Notes: generated by a model not told the origin, from the sequence alone. DNA of 64,000 bases from Natrinema salifodinae (GCF_900110455.1 NZ_FOIS01000004.1:372001-436000), one strand, 5' to 3'. Shown: positions 34,813-43,803, counted from the stretch's first letter. Program-made: numbers and translations.

Positions 34813-36387
34813 ATGACCGAGGAGAGCGCTCACGACGGCGAGGCCGAGACCGATGCCGAGACCGAGTCCGGACCGAGAGTCGCGACCGACGGCGGCAGCG
34901 ATGACAGCGTCGTGCGCCGAGACCGGTTCAGCGGCGGCCCCGCCCGGAGCTTCCTCTCCTCGCTTTCGGCCGACGAGCGGATCTTCGAGGCCGATCTCGA
35001 GGTCGACCGTGCACACGCGGTCATGCTCGCCGAGCAGGGGATCATCGAGGCCGACGTCGCGGGCCAGATACTCACGGCGTTAGACGCCATCGAGGTCGAC
35101 GGCCACGGCTCCCTGCCGGACGGCGAGGACGTTCACGAGGCCATCGAAACGGCCGTCATCGAGCGCATCGGCGCCGACGGCGGGAAGATGCACACTGCGC
35201 GCTCGCGTAACGACGAGGTCGCGGCCTGCATCCGCTACCGGCTGCGCGCGGACGTCCTCGACGCGATCGAGACGACCCTCGCGCTGCGCGAGTCGCTCGT
35301 CGACGTCGCCGAGGCCCACGACGAGACGCTCATGCCCGGCTACACCCACCTCCAGCCGGCCCAGCCGACCACCGTCGCCCACTGGGCGCTGGCCTACGAG
35401 GGGGCCGTCCGCCGCGACACCGAGCGGCTGTTCGACGCCTACGGCCGCGTCAACCAATCGCCACTCGGCGCCGCTGCCTTCGCGGGCACGACCTTCGACG
35501 TCGACCGCGAGCGCACCGCCGAACTGCTGGGCTTCGACGGCGGTCCCGCGAGCAGCGCGAGGGGGAGCTCGGCTGAGCAGCGCTCCGCCGTTGTCGTCGA
35601 GAACTCGATGGACGCCTCTTCGAGCCGGGACTTCCTGCTCGAGACCACCCAGGCGCTGTCGACGCACGCGACGACGCTGTCGGGCCTGGCGGAGGACGTG
35701 ATCATCTTCGCGAACCGCGGCTTCGTCGACCTGGCGGACGACTACTCCTCGACGTCGTCGATCATGCCCCAGAAGAAGAATCCGGACACGCTGGAACTCG
35801 TCCGCGCGGTCGCGGGCGACGCGGCCGGCGGCGTTCAGGGGCTAACGACGACGCTGAAGGGACTGCCGCGCGCGTACAATCGCGACCTCCAGCGGGCGAC
35901 GACCCACGCCTGGGAGACCGTCGATGCAGTGACGGAGGCGAGCGAGGTCGCGGCGGGCGCGGTTGCGACGGCCGACTGGAACGAGGACGACCTCGCGGCC
36001 GAGGCCGGCGAGGGTTTCTCGACGGCGACCGGCGTCGCGGACCTGCTCGCGGCCAACGGGTTGCCGTTCCGGACGGCCCACGAACTCGTCGCGATCGCGG
36101 CCGACAACGGCGCGGACTACGACGCGCTGGAGGCCGCTGCCGAGGAGGTCCTCGGCGAGCCGCTCGAGGCCTACGTCGACCCCGCGGCCGTCGACGACGC
36201 GCTCGATCCCGCCGAAAGCGTCGCGAGCCGCGACTCGCAGGGCGGCCCCGCCCCCGAGGCGGTGGCCGACCAGCTCGCAGCAGCCGACGAGGCGCTCGCG
36301 GCCGACCGGGACGCGCTCGCGGAGACGGCCGACGCGATCGAGAGCGCGCGCCAGGCGCTCCGCTCGGAGGTGAACGGCTATGTCTGA
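34813..36387 (+). CDS. argH: Argininosuccinate lyase
   Basis: A 524-residue fumarase/aspartase superfamily enzyme releasing arginine and fumarate. An acidic N-terminal extension (residues 1-35) precedes RRDRFSGGPARSFLSSL; HTARSRNDEVA and MPGYTHLQPAQPTTVAHW hold the substrate-contact residues, and SSTSSIMPQKKNPDTLELVRA is the flexible SS-loop with the catalytic serine. An insertion rich in Ser/Ala (about 250-265) follows. It is longer than the usual 460-500 residues because of the acidic extension. Tandem with argG. Confidence 0.97.
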   Translation: MTEESAHDGEAETDAETESGPRVATDGGSDDSVVRRDRFSGGPARSFLSSLSADERIFEADLEVDRAHAVMLAEQGIIEADVAGQILTALDAIEVDGHGSLPDGEDVHEAIETAVIERIGADGGKMHTARSRNDEVAACIRYRLRADVLDAIETTLALRESLVDVAEAHDETLMPGYTHLQPAQPTTVAHWALAYEGAVRRDTERLFDAYGRVNQSPLGAAAFAGTTFDVDRERTAELLGFDGGPASSARGSSAEQRSAVVVENSMDASSSRDFLLETTQALSTHATTLSGLAEDVIIFANRGFVDLADDYSSTSSIMPQKKNPDTLELVRAVAGDAAGGVQGLTTTLKGLPRAYNRDLQRATTHAWETVDAVTEASEVAAGAVATADWNEDDLAAEAGEGFSTATGVADLLAANGLPFRTAHELVAIAADNGADYDALEAAAEEVLGEPLEAYVDPAAVDDALDPAESVASRDSQGGPAPEAVADQLAAADEALAADRDALAETADAIESARQALRSEVNGYV

Positions 36388-36502
36388 GACCGCGCCGCAG
36401 CCGGCGGAGATGGAGACGGAGCCGTATCCCGATACCGGTCGCCGCGGCCGCCCGTTCCGACGCCGACGATCCCCGCGAGGGGACGAAATACCGGCACCAT
36501 GA
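36380..36502 (+). CDS. Possible 40-residue ORF overlapping the argH stop
   Basis: An ATG at 36380 overlaps the end of argH and opens 40 codons: MSETAPQPAEMETEPYPDTG then an Arg-rich half (RRGRPFRRRRSPRG). The composition is biased and the match to a protein family is unknown. It may be a coupled small protein between argH and lysW or a chance frame. Confidence 0.3.
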   Translation: MSETAPQPAEMETEPYPDTGRRGRPFRRRRSPRGDEIPAP

Positions 36503-36559
36503 TATGTCAGACAGGATCTGGCGAATAACGCCCTCAATGCACCGTTAGCGGGAAGTATG

Positions 36560-36623
36560 GAAGTATAATTTTGCTGTTAAGTTCGAAGGGTTTAAGGGTG
36601 ATCGGTACCGAGTAGCAGGTACA
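36560..36623 (+). promoter_or_regulatory. Internal promoter of the lysW-arg operon
   Basis: A TATA-like GGGTTTAAGG (36588-36597) within an AT-richer patch lies about 32 nt before the lysW ATG at 36624. It suggests that lysW through argF can be transcribed separately from argG-argH. A repeated GGTACC/GGTAC lies between the TATA box and the start. Confidence 0.5.
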
Positions 36624-36788
36624 ATGACCGAATGCGTCGAGTGCGGGGCTGAAGTGTCCCTGCACGACGATCTGGAAGTCGGAGAGATCATCGACTGTAC
36701 GACCTGCGGCGCCGAGCTGGAGGTCGTCGACACCGAGCCGCCAGTCCTCGAGCGGGCCCCCGAGCTCGAAGAGGACTGGGGTGAGTGA
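36624..36788 (+). CDS. lysW: LysW-type amino-group carrier protein
   Basis: A 54-residue carrier protein. A four-cysteine zinc site (ECVECGAE and DCTTCGAE) holds the small globular domain and the C terminus ends EDWGE, whose final glutamate gamma-carboxyl is the attachment point for glutamate or alpha-aminoadipate. The carried intermediates then pass through ArgX, ArgB, ArgC, ArgD and ArgE encoded next to it. Size and both motifs match the family exactly. It is too short to appear among longer ORFs. Confidence 0.96.
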   Translation: MTECVECGAEVSLHDDLEVGEIIDCTTCGAELEVVDTEPPVLERAPELEEDWGE

Positions 36789-36885
36789 CCTTGCAGGCGG
36801 TCGCGACACTGGCCCGTCCTGCACACACGGCTCGAGAGACTCGTAGCGGGTCTCTCGCACCCACTCTCGCACGGAGGTGGCTCGC

Positions 36886-37761
36886 GTGAACGTAGGCATA
36901 CTCTATTCACGGATTCGCAAGGACGAGAAGCTCCTGCTCAACGAGCTTCGCGAGCGCGATCACGAGGTGACGAAGATCGACGTTCGGAAGCAGACCTTCG
37001 ACATCGGCGACACGCCCGCGGAGTTCGACGACCTCGACATCGTCGTCGACCGCTGTCTCGCCACGAGCCGGAGCCTGTACGCCACCCAGTTCCTGGAGGC
37101 GTACGGGATCCCCGTGGTCAACAGCCACGAGACGGCCGACATCTGCGCGGACAAGGTAAAGAACAGCCTGGCGCTCGAGGAAGCCGGCGTGCCCACGCCG
37201 AACACGAAGGTCGCCTTCACGAAGGAGACGGCGATGGCGGCCATCGAGGAGTTCGGCTACCCCTGTGTCCTCAAACCCGTCGTGGGATCGTGGGGACGGC
37301 TGATGGCCAAGATCGACTCGAAGTCGGCCGCGGAGGCCATCTTGGAGCACAAGGCGACGCTCGGCCACTACGAGCACAAGGTGTTCTACGTTCAGGAGTT
37401 CGTCGAGAAGCCGGGACGCGACATCCGCGTGCTCGCGACCGACGGCGAGCCGATCGCAGCGATGGTCCGCTCGTCGGACCACTGGATCACAAACGCCGCC
37501 AAGGGCGCGGAGACGGACGTCTTCGAGCTCGACGCCGAGGCAAAAGAGCTGGTGCAGAAGGCCAGCGACGCCGTCGGCGGTGGGCTGCTGGGCGTCGACC
37601 TCATGGAAACCGGCGACTCCTACACCGTCCACGAGGTCAACCACACGGTCGAGTTCAAGGCGCTCGACGGCGCCGTCGAGACCGACGTCGCCGGCACCGT
37701 CGTCGACTGGCTCGAGGAGAAAGCGCAGGCCGCCGATCCGGAGCTGGAGGTGACCGCCTGA
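36886..37761 (+). CDS. argX: LysX/ArgX: glutamate- (or aminoadipate-) LysW ligase
   Basis: A 291-residue ATP-grasp enzyme of the RimK family that ligates the amino group of glutamate to the LysW C-terminal glutamate. MNVGILYSRIRKDEKLLL opens the family; CVLKPVVGSWGRLMAKI is an ATP-binding block and GVDLMETGDSYTVHEVNHTVEFK the metal/ATP block. A Shine-Dalgarno GGAGGT (36873-36878) lies 7 nt before the GTG at 36886, which decides this start over the in-frame GTG at 36877. The NHTVEFK motif is usually read as marking the arginine-type (ArgX) enzyme. Its stop overlaps argC by one base. Confidence 0.94.
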   Translation: MNVGILYSRIRKDEKLLLNELRERDHEVTKIDVRKQTFDIGDTPAEFDDLDIVVDRCLATSRSLYATQFLEAYGIPVVNSHETADICADKVKNSLALEEAGVPTPNTKVAFTKETAMAAIEEFGYPCVLKPVVGSWGRLMAKIDSKSAAEAILEHKATLGHYEHKVFYVQEFVEKPGRDIRVLATDGEPIAAMVRSSDHWITNAAKGAETDVFELDAEAKELVQKASDAVGGGLLGVDLMETGDSYTVHEVNHTVEFKALDGAVETDVAGTVVDWLEEKAQAADPELEVTA

Positions 37762-38837
37762 TGGCGGTCGGCACCGAGACCGGCGCCGACGAGAACGCGG
37801 AAACGGTCACCGCAAGCGTCATCGGCGGCTCCGGATTCACGGGCGGCGAACTCCTGCGCCTGCTCGCGGGCCACCCGAACTTCGAGATCGCGGAGGTCAC
37901 CAGCCGCTCGAAGGCCGGCAAGAGCGTCGGCTCCGTTCACCCGCCGCTTCGGGGGTCGGACCTACGCTTTACCGAACCCGACGATCTGGAGAGCGTCGAC
38001 GTGCTCTTCGCCGCGACGCCCCACGGCGTCTCGATGGGTCAGGTCGACGAGTTCTTCGACCACGCCGACACCGTTGTCGACCTCTCGGCCGACTTCCGCC
38101 TCGAGAGCGAGGAGCAGTACGACGAGTGGTACGACGGCCACGAGGCACCGGAGTACCTCGAAACGGCCGAGTACGCGCTCCCCGAGATCAACCGCGAGAA
38201 CCTCGCGGGCGCGGAACTGATCGCCGGCGGCGGCTGTAACGCCACCGCGACGATCCTCGGCCTGTACCCCCTCTTCGAGCACGACATCCTCAACGGCAGT
38301 GAGCAGATCGTCGTCGACGTGAAGGTCGGCTCCTCCGAAGGCGGTGCCGGTGGCGGCGAGGCCTCGAGCCACCCCGAGCGCTCGGGCGTGGTGCGCCCGT
38401 ACGCGCCGACTGGCCACCGCCACGAGGCCGAGATCGAGCAGTTCCTCGATACCAGCGTCTCGTTCACTTGCCACGCCGTGGACATGGTCCGCGGCGCCAG
38501 CGCGACGAACCACGTCTTCCCGAGTTCGCCCGTCTCGAAGGGCGACCTGTGGCAGGCCTATCGCGGCTGCTACGAGGACGAGCCGTTCGTCCGGATGGCC
38601 GCCGGCGGCTCCGGCGTCTACCGCTACCCCGAACCAAAGGCGGTCGCCGGAACCAACCTGGCCGAGGTCGGCTTCGAACTCGACCCCTCGAACAAGCGCG
38701 TCGTCGTCTTCTCGGCGATCGACAACATGATGAAGGGCTCGGCCGGCCAGGCGGTCCACGCCGCGAACATCGCGCTGGGGTTAGAGGAGACGGCCGGACT
38801 CGAGTTTACGGGGCTCCACCCCGTGGGGGCGCCGTAA
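37761..38837 (+). CDS. argC: N-acetyl-gamma-glutamyl-phosphate reductase / LysW-glutamylphosphate reductase
   Basis: A 358-residue NADP-dependent reductase making the LysW-bound semialdehyde. VTASVIGGSGFTGGELLRLLAGHP is the nucleotide-binding motif; GGGCNATATILGLYPL has the catalytic Cys; GHRHEAEIEQFL has the catalytic His. FSAIDNMMKGSAGQAVHAANIALG is the family C-terminal block. Its first 17 residues are a polar N-terminal addition. It overlaps its neighbours by one base on each side (TGATG and TAATG). Confidence 0.95.
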   Translation: MAVGTETGADENAETVTASVIGGSGFTGGELLRLLAGHPNFEIAEVTSRSKAGKSVGSVHPPLRGSDLRFTEPDDLESVDVLFAATPHGVSMGQVDEFFDHADTVVDLSADFRLESEEQYDEWYDGHEAPEYLETAEYALPEINRENLAGAELIAGGGCNATATILGLYPLFEHDILNGSEQIVVDVKVGSSEGGAGGGEASSHPERSGVVRPYAPTGHRHEAEIEQFLDTSVSFTCHAVDMVRGASATNHVFPSSPVSKGDLWQAYRGCYEDEPFVRMAAGGSGVYRYPEPKAVAGTNLAEVGFELDPSNKRVVVFSAIDNMMKGSAGQAVHAANIALGLEETAGLEFTGLHPVGAP

Positions 38838-39712
38838 TGACGGTCGTAGTGAAAATCGGCGGCGCTCGCGCCGTCGACCCCGAGGGCGCGCTCGCGGACG
38901 TCGCGAGTTTGGTCGAGGACGGCGAGGACGTCGTACTCACCCACGGCGGCTCGACCGCCGTCGACGAGACCCTCGAAGCGCTCGGCGAAGAGCCGACCTA
39001 CGTCGAGACGCCTGGCGGCGTCGTCGGTCGCTTCACCGACGAGCGCACGATGGACGTCTTCAAGATGGTCATGCCCGGCAAGCTCAACACCGATCTGGTG
39101 GAGAGCTTGCACAACGAGGGCGTCGACGCCGTCGGCCTCTCCGGCACGGACGGCAAGCTCCTCGAGGGCAAGCGCAAGTCCGCCGTCCGCGTGAAAGAGG
39201 ACGGCAAGAAGAAGATCAAGCGCGGCGACCACTCGGGCACGATCGAGTCTGTCAACGCCGACCTGCTCGAGACCGTCCTCGCGGGCGGGTACACGCCCGT
39301 CGTCTCCGTCCCGGTGCTCGGGAGGGAGAAGGAGGGCGGCTACACGGCGGTCAACGCCGACGCCGACCGCGCGGCCGCCGCGATTGCCGGCGCGCTCGGG
39401 GCCGACCTGGTCGTCCTCACGGACGTCTCGGGGATCTACGAGGACCCCGACGACGAGTCGACGAAGATCGAGTCGGCGTCGACCCCCGCGGAGTTCGAGT
39501 CGGTCAAGGACGCCGCGGAAGGGTTCATGACGAAGAAAGTCATGGCCGCCGAGGAGGCCCTCGAAGGCGGCGCCGCCTCGGTCACCGTCGCGACCGCCAA
39601 CGCCGACGCGCCGATCACGAGCGCGCTCGCGGGTGAGGGCACGACGCTCGAGCCAGGCGTGCTCGCGGACGAGAACGAAGACAACGAAGCGGAAACGGAG
39701 GCCGCAGAATGA
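38837..39712 (+). CDS. argB: Acetylglutamate/LysW-glutamate kinase
   Basis: A 291-residue amino-acid kinase fold protein. VVVKIGGARAV (Lys of the phosphate-binding strand), VLTHGGSTAVDETLEALG, and a C-terminal nucleotide region VNADADRAAAAIAGALGADLVVLTDVSGIYEDPDD. In the LysW system it phosphorylates the LysW-attached glutamate. KRGDHSGTIESVN is a lysine-rich loop suited to the acidic carrier. An acidic tail of about 20 residues ends the protein. Overlaps argC by one base and argD by four (ATGA). Confidence 0.95.
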   Translation: MTVVVKIGGARAVDPEGALADVASLVEDGEDVVLTHGGSTAVDETLEALGEEPTYVETPGGVVGRFTDERTMDVFKMVMPGKLNTDLVESLHNEGVDAVGLSGTDGKLLEGKRKSAVRVKEDGKKKIKRGDHSGTIESVNADLLETVLAGGYTPVVSVPVLGREKEGGYTAVNADADRAAAAIAGALGADLVVLTDVSGIYEDPDDESTKIESASTPAEFESVKDAAEGFMTKKVMAAEEALEGGAASVTVATANADAPITSALAGEGTTLEPGVLADENEDNEAETEAAE

Positions 39713-40863
39713 GCGACCTCGATTTCGTCTCCGGGAGCAAGCCCATCGGCATCGAGCGCGGCGAGGGACCGTTCCTCTACACCGCCGACGACACGGAGTA
39801 CATAGACGCCGGCGCGAGTTTCGCGTGTACGCCGCTGGGACACTCCCATCCTGCAGTCGTCGATGCGGTACAGGAGCAGGTCGGCGACCTGACGTTCGTC
39901 GACTCATCCTATCCCGTCGAGGCACGTGAGAACGCCTACGCCTCGTTCGTCGCGTCGACGCCGGACGGACTCGAGTCCGCCTGGTTCTGTAACTCCGGCA
40001 CCGAGGCCAACGAGGCTGCGCTGAAGTTCGCCCGGTCTGCGACCGGCGAGTCCAAGATCGTCGCGGCGACTCGCTCGTTCCACGGGCGGACGATGGGGGC
40101 GCTCGCAGCCACCTGGAAGGATAAGTACAAGAAGCCCTACGAACCCCTGGCCGGCGACGTGGAGTTCGTCCCCTACGGCGACGGCGAGGAACTCGCGGCC
40201 GCCGTGGACGACGAGACCGCGGCTGTGATCCTCGAGCCGATCCAGGGTGAGGGCGGGATCAACGTCCCGCCGGCGGGCTACCTCGAGACCGCCCGCGAAC
40301 TGACCGAGGAGGCCGGCGCGGCCCTCGTCTTGGACGAGGTCCAGACCGGCATGGGCCGCACCGGTTCGATGTGGGCCTGCCAGAACGCGGGCGTCACGCC
40401 CGACGTGCTCACGACGGCGAAGGGGCTGGGCAACGGGCTGCCCGTCGGCGCGGTCGCGGTGCAAGACTGGATCGCCGACGGCGCGGCCTCGCACAACGCC
40501 ACGTTCAGCGGCGGCCCCGTCGTCGCCGCGGCGGTCCACGCGACCGTCTCGACGCTGGTCGAGGAGGAATGGCCCGCCCACGCCGCCGAAATCGGCGACT
40601 ACCTCGTGACCAAGCTCGAGGCGGCGCTGGGTGACGCGGTCCGCGAGGTCCGCGGCGAGGGCCTGCTCGTCGGCATCGAGTTGAAACGGGGGGCGAACCG
40701 CGTCGCCCGCGACCTGGCGATGAACCACCAGATCCTGGCGCTGCCCGCGGGCCGAACCGTGCTGCGTCTGCTGCCGCCGCTCGTGATCGATGAGGACGAA
40801 GCGGATCGACTCATAGACGCGCTAACGGCGGTCATCGCACCCGAGGCCGAGGCCAACTCATGA
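39709..40863 (+). CDS. argD: Acetylornithine/LysW-ornithine aminotransferase
   Basis: A 384-residue class III PLP aminotransferase. NSGTEANEAALKFAR, VLDEVQTGMGRTGSMWACQNAG and LTTAKGLGNGLPVGAVAV with the PLP-binding lysine in TTAKGLGNG are clear. It converts the LysW-bound semialdehyde to ornithine (or lysine). Start ATG overlaps the argB stop, and its stop overlaps argE (ATGA), so the operon is tightly coupled. Confidence 0.96.
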   Translation: MSDLDFVSGSKPIGIERGEGPFLYTADDTEYIDAGASFACTPLGHSHPAVVDAVQEQVGDLTFVDSSYPVEARENAYASFVASTPDGLESAWFCNSGTEANEAALKFARSATGESKIVAATRSFHGRTMGALAATWKDKYKKPYEPLAGDVEFVPYGDGEELAAAVDDETAAVILEPIQGEGGINVPPAGYLETARELTEEAGAALVLDEVQTGMGRTGSMWACQNAGVTPDVLTTAKGLGNGLPVGAVAVQDWIADGAASHNATFSGGPVVAAAVHATVSTLVEEEWPAHAAEIGDYLVTKLEAALGDAVREVRGEGLLVGIELKRGANRVARDLAMNHQILALPAGRTVLRLLPPLVIDEDEADRLIDALTAVIAPEAEANS

Positions 40864-41972
40864 ACGCGAGCGTGACCGACCCGGCCGACGTATCGCTCGA
40901 GGCGGCCCGCGAGCTGCTGATCGACCTCGTCTCGATCCCCTCGCCCTCCGGCGAGGAAGCGGAAGCCGCCGAGCGGGTCGTCGAGTTCTTCGACGCCCAC
41001 GGCCGCGAGGCTTGCATCGACGAGGTCGGCAACGTCCGCGCGCCGGCCGACGACGCCGCGTTGCTCACGTCCCATATCGACACCGTCCCCGGACAGATCC
41101 CGGTCGAGGTCGACACCGCGGACGCCGAGGACGAGGCCGACGACGTCGCCGAAGCGGGCGACGAAATCCTCTGGGGCCGGGGCAGCGTCGACGCGACCGG
41201 CCCGCTGGCCGCGATGGCCGTCGCGGCCGTCCGGACCGGCGTCTCCTTCGTCGGCGTCGTCCGCGAGGAGACGAGTTCGGCGGGCGCGCGCCACCTCGTG
41301 GCCGACCGCGAAGCCGAACCCGACGCCGTCGTCAACGGCGAGCCCAGCGGCGCGACGGGCATCACGCTCGGCTACCGGGGCTTTCTCGCCGGCACCTACG
41401 TCGCGACCAGCGAATCCGGCCACACCTCCCGGCCCGAACCCAACGCGATCCAACACGGGATCGCCTGGTGGACCGGCGTCGAGTCGGCGTTCGAGCAGGA
41501 CGAGTACACGCCCGTCTTCGAGCGCGTGACCGCCAAGCCGGTCGACATCGACGGCGGCCCCAGCGAGGACGGCCTCTCCGTGGAGACGACCCTCGACGTC
41601 CAGTTGCGGATCCCGCCGTCGCTGGACGCCGAGACGGTCCGCGAGGCCGCCGAGGCAGAGCTCGAGGTCGGCACCGTCTCGTGGGACGAGCCGATCCCGC
41701 CGGTGATGGAGAGCCCGCGGACGGAGGTCGCCAGGGCGTTCCGGGCGGCGATCCGGAAGGAGGGCGGCGACCCCCGCCTCCTCCGGAAGACCGGCACCAG
41801 CGACATGAACCTCTACGCCGCCGCCTGGGACTGTCCGATGGTAACCTACGGGCCCGGCAACTCGGCGCTGGACCACGCGCCCGACGAGCGGCTCTCGCTG
41901 CCGGAGTACGAGCAATCGATCGCCGTCCTAGAGCGGGTCGCGACGGAGCTCCGCGGAGGCGATGACGAATGA
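40860..41972 (+). CDS. argE: LysW-ornithine/acetylornithine hydrolase (M20 peptidase)
   Basis: A 370-residue M20 family metallohydrolase that releases ornithine (or lysine) from LysW. Metal-site motifs: SIPSPSGEE near the N terminus, LTSHIDTVPGQ (His and Asp), GRGSVDATGPLAAM (bridging Asp), VREETSSAGARHLV (Glu pair), GRxS-type TSRPEPNAIQ and the KTGTSDMNLYA block. Its ATGA stop overlap opens a 27-codon ORF that itself overlaps argF. Confidence 0.94.
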   Translation: MNASVTDPADVSLEAARELLIDLVSIPSPSGEEAEAAERVVEFFDAHGREACIDEVGNVRAPADDAALLTSHIDTVPGQIPVEVDTADAEDEADDVAEAGDEILWGRGSVDATGPLAAMAVAAVRTGVSFVGVVREETSSAGARHLVADREAEPDAVVNGEPSGATGITLGYRGFLAGTYVATSESGHTSRPEPNAIQHGIAWWTGVESAFEQDEYTPVFERVTAKPVDIDGGPSEDGLSVETTLDVQLRIPPSLDAETVREAAEAELEVGTVSWDEPIPPVMESPRTEVARAFRAAIRKEGGDPRLLRKTGTSDMNLYAAAWDCPMVTYGPGNSALDHAPDERLSLPEYEQSIAVLERVATELRGGDDE

Positions 41973-42052
41973 CGGCGGTGACGGCGACGGCTCTGGATCA
42001 CGAACCGGCGGCAACGACAGCACGACTATCCGTATGCGGTGATCAGCCATGA
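41969..42052 (+). CDS. Possible 27-residue coupling ORF between argE and argF
   Basis: ATG at 41969 overlaps the argE stop (ATGA) and the TGA at 42050-42052 overlaps the argF ATG (ATGA at 42049). The peptide starts MTAVTATALDHEPAATTARL. Two four-base overlaps in a row would let ribosomes pass from argE to argF without leaving the mRNA. The peptide has no recognisable domain, so the translation itself may be its purpose. Confidence 0.4.
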   Translation: MTAVTATALDHEPAATTARLSVCGDQP

Positions 42053-42969
42053 CGACCGATTCCGATCCGACGCACTTCCTCGATATCGACGACGTGTCGC
42101 GCGACGAACTCTCCGCGATCCTCGAGCGGGCCAGCGAGTACAAGCGAGCCCAGCAGGCGGGCGAGGACCACGCCGACTTAGACGGGCAGACGCTCGGGAT
42201 GATCTTCCAGAAGCCGAGCACGCGGACCCGCGTCTCCTTCGAGACGGGGATGACCCAGCTGGGCGGTCACGCCGTCTTCCTGGGCGAAGACGACATCCAG
42301 CTGGGCCGCGGCGAGCCGCTGAAGGACACCTCGCGGACGCTCTCGCGGTACGTCGACGCCGTGATGGCCCGCGTGTTCAAACACGAGAACATCGAGGTGC
42401 TCGCGGAGTACGCCGACGTGCCGGTCGTCAACGGCCTCACCGACGACGCCCACCCCTGCCAGACGCTCGCGGACCTGTTGACGATCCGCGAGCACGAGGG
42501 CGGGTTCGAGGGCGTCTCGGCGGCCTGGATCGGCGACGGCAACAACGTCGCCCAGTCGTTCGCGCTCGGCGCCGCGCTGACCGACCTCGATCTGACGATC
42601 GCGACGCCCGACGGATACGAGGTCGATGAGGATGTCCTCGAGCGCTCCAGGGACCTCGGCGGCGATCCGACGGTCACGACCGACCCCGTCGAGGCGGCCA
42701 CCGACGCCGACGTCATCTACACGGACGTCTGGATCTCCATGGGACAGGAGGACGAGCGCGACGTCCGGATGAACGACTTCGAGGGGTTCCAGGTCTGCTC
42801 GGACCTCCTCGACCACGCCCCCGACGCCTCGGTGATGCACTGTCTGCCGGCCCACCGCGGCGAGGAGATCACCGACGACGTCATCGAGGGCGACCGCTCG
42901 ATCGTCTTCGACCAGGCCGAAAACCGGCTCCACGCCCAGAAGGCGCTGTTGAGTTGGTTACTGGAATAG
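42049..42969 (+). CDS. argF: Ornithine carbamoyltransferase
   Basis: A 306-residue transcarbamylase producing citrulline. FQKPSTRTRVSFETGM holds the carbamoyl-phosphate STRTR motif, FLGEDDIQLGRGEPLKDTSRTLSRY and VNGLTDDAHPCQTLADLLTI (HPCQ) complete that site, and MHCLPAHRGEEITDDVIEG (HCLPA) binds ornithine. Last gene of the arginine cluster, followed by a double T-run terminator. A second copy of its last 15 codons plus a stop lies 97 bp after its end. Confidence 0.97.
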   Translation: MTTDSDPTHFLDIDDVSRDELSAILERASEYKRAQQAGEDHADLDGQTLGMIFQKPSTRTRVSFETGMTQLGGHAVFLGEDDIQLGRGEPLKDTSRTLSRYVDAVMARVFKHENIEVLAEYADVPVVNGLTDDAHPCQTLADLLTIREHEGGFEGVSAAWIGDGNNVAQSFALGAALTDLDLTIATPDGYEVDEDVLERSRDLGGDPTVTTDPVEAATDADVIYTDVWISMGQEDERDVRMNDFEGFQVCSDLLDHAPDASVMHCLPAHRGEEITDDVIEGDRSIVFDQAENRLHAQKALLSWLLE

Positions 42970-42989
42970 CGTCGACCGCGAGTGAAACG

Positions 42990-43020
42990 AGCGGGCGTTT
43001 TTTGGTCCAGTTTTTTTCCG
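42990..43020 (+). terminator. Double poly-T terminator of the arginine operon
   Basis: T6 (42998-43003) and T7 (43011-43017) follow a GC-rich stretch, about 30 nt after the argF stop. Runs of T are the usual intrinsic archaeal termination signal. Confidence 0.7.
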
Positions 43021-43066
43021 TGAGAGGTGAGTGGAACGAACCCGAACGAAAAAAGGTGGGTTGTAG

Positions 43067-43114
43067 AACCGGCTCCACGCCCAGAAGGCGCTGTTGAGCT
43101 GGCTGCTCGAGTGA
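43067..43114 (+). pseudogene. Remnant of an argF 3' end
   Basis: Sixteen codons give NRLHAQKALLSWLLE and a stop, identical in protein to the end of argF. The first ten codons are identical in DNA to 42922-42951; in the rest, four sense codons and the stop differ, and every change is silent (AGT/AGC, TTA/CTG, CTG/CTC, GAA/GAG, TAG/TGA). It has no start codon and is preceded by the operon terminator. It is the tail of a diverged argF allele. Confidence 0.85.
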
Positions 43115-43162
43115 GCAATCGACGCTTTCGTCTCACCGTTTTCGAACCGCTCGTCCGGCTGC

Positions 43163-43630
43163 CTACTCGAGCGCCGCGTACGCCGCGCCCAGCACCAGGC
43201 CGTACGCGGCGTGGCCGATCAGGCTCTCGATGGCGACGTTCGGGACGGCGGGCGCCATCGCGAACCCGACCGCCGAGAGCCAGAGCGGCATGACGACGAC
43301 GGCGAGGACCGCCCAGACGGCGATGCCGTAGACGAGGCCGGCGGCGACGGCCGGTCCCACAGCGAGGTTGGGTCGGCCCGCCGCGACCAGCAGCGCCGCG
43401 AAGACGACGCCGAGGACGGCCCCGTGGGAGACGTGGATGATCATTCCCGCGAGCCCGCCCTCGAGGCCGTACATGGCCGGGATCGCGGCCTCGAGCACGT
43501 CGGGCGTCTGCATCGCCATCATCGCCCCGAAGACGACGGCGCCGACGATGCCGCCGACGGTTCCGGCCTGCCAGGGTTCGAGCGCAGTTCCAGTTCGTTC
43601 CTCGGTTGGGGTTGCTGTTCGTTGACTCAT
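43163..43630 (-). CDS. Four-helix membrane protein of unknown function
   Basis: A 155-residue hydrophobic protein with four predicted helices (residues about 22-42, 58-82, 92-118, 132-153), Gly/Ala-rich with conserved-looking HVSHGAVLG and IGHAAYGLVLG motifs that repeat the pattern H-x-x-x-G. Related haloarchaeal proteins are often mislabelled histidine kinase; no kinase domain is present. Function unknown. The promoter (ATACTGATAC) lies about 28 nt upstream. Confidence 0.8.
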   Translation of the reverse strand: MSQRTATPTEERTGTALEPWQAGTVGGIVGAVVFGAMMAMQTPDVLEAAIPAMYGLEGGLAGMIIHVSHGAVLGVVFAALLVAAGRPNLAVGPAVAAGLVYGIAVWAVLAVVVMPLWLSAVGFAMAPAVPNVAIESLIGHAAYGLVLGAAYAALE

Positions 43631-43803
43631 GTCACTGACTAGGCTGTGGGTGTGTGTATCAGTATCGCGGTCGTGCGACGAGTACGCATAGCCGATCAGC
43701 GGTTTTACGGGACCGCAGCGGCCCGGATACTCGGACCGATCGCGGTCGCCGACGTCGGTGACGAGGCAAAGCCTCTTTAGAGCGGTCCGTGCAGTGTCGA
43801 GCG

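Noticed and set aside
43067-43114. argF 3' repeat as a small expressed peptide
   Set aside because: No start codon and it follows the terminator; better explained as a recombination remnant.
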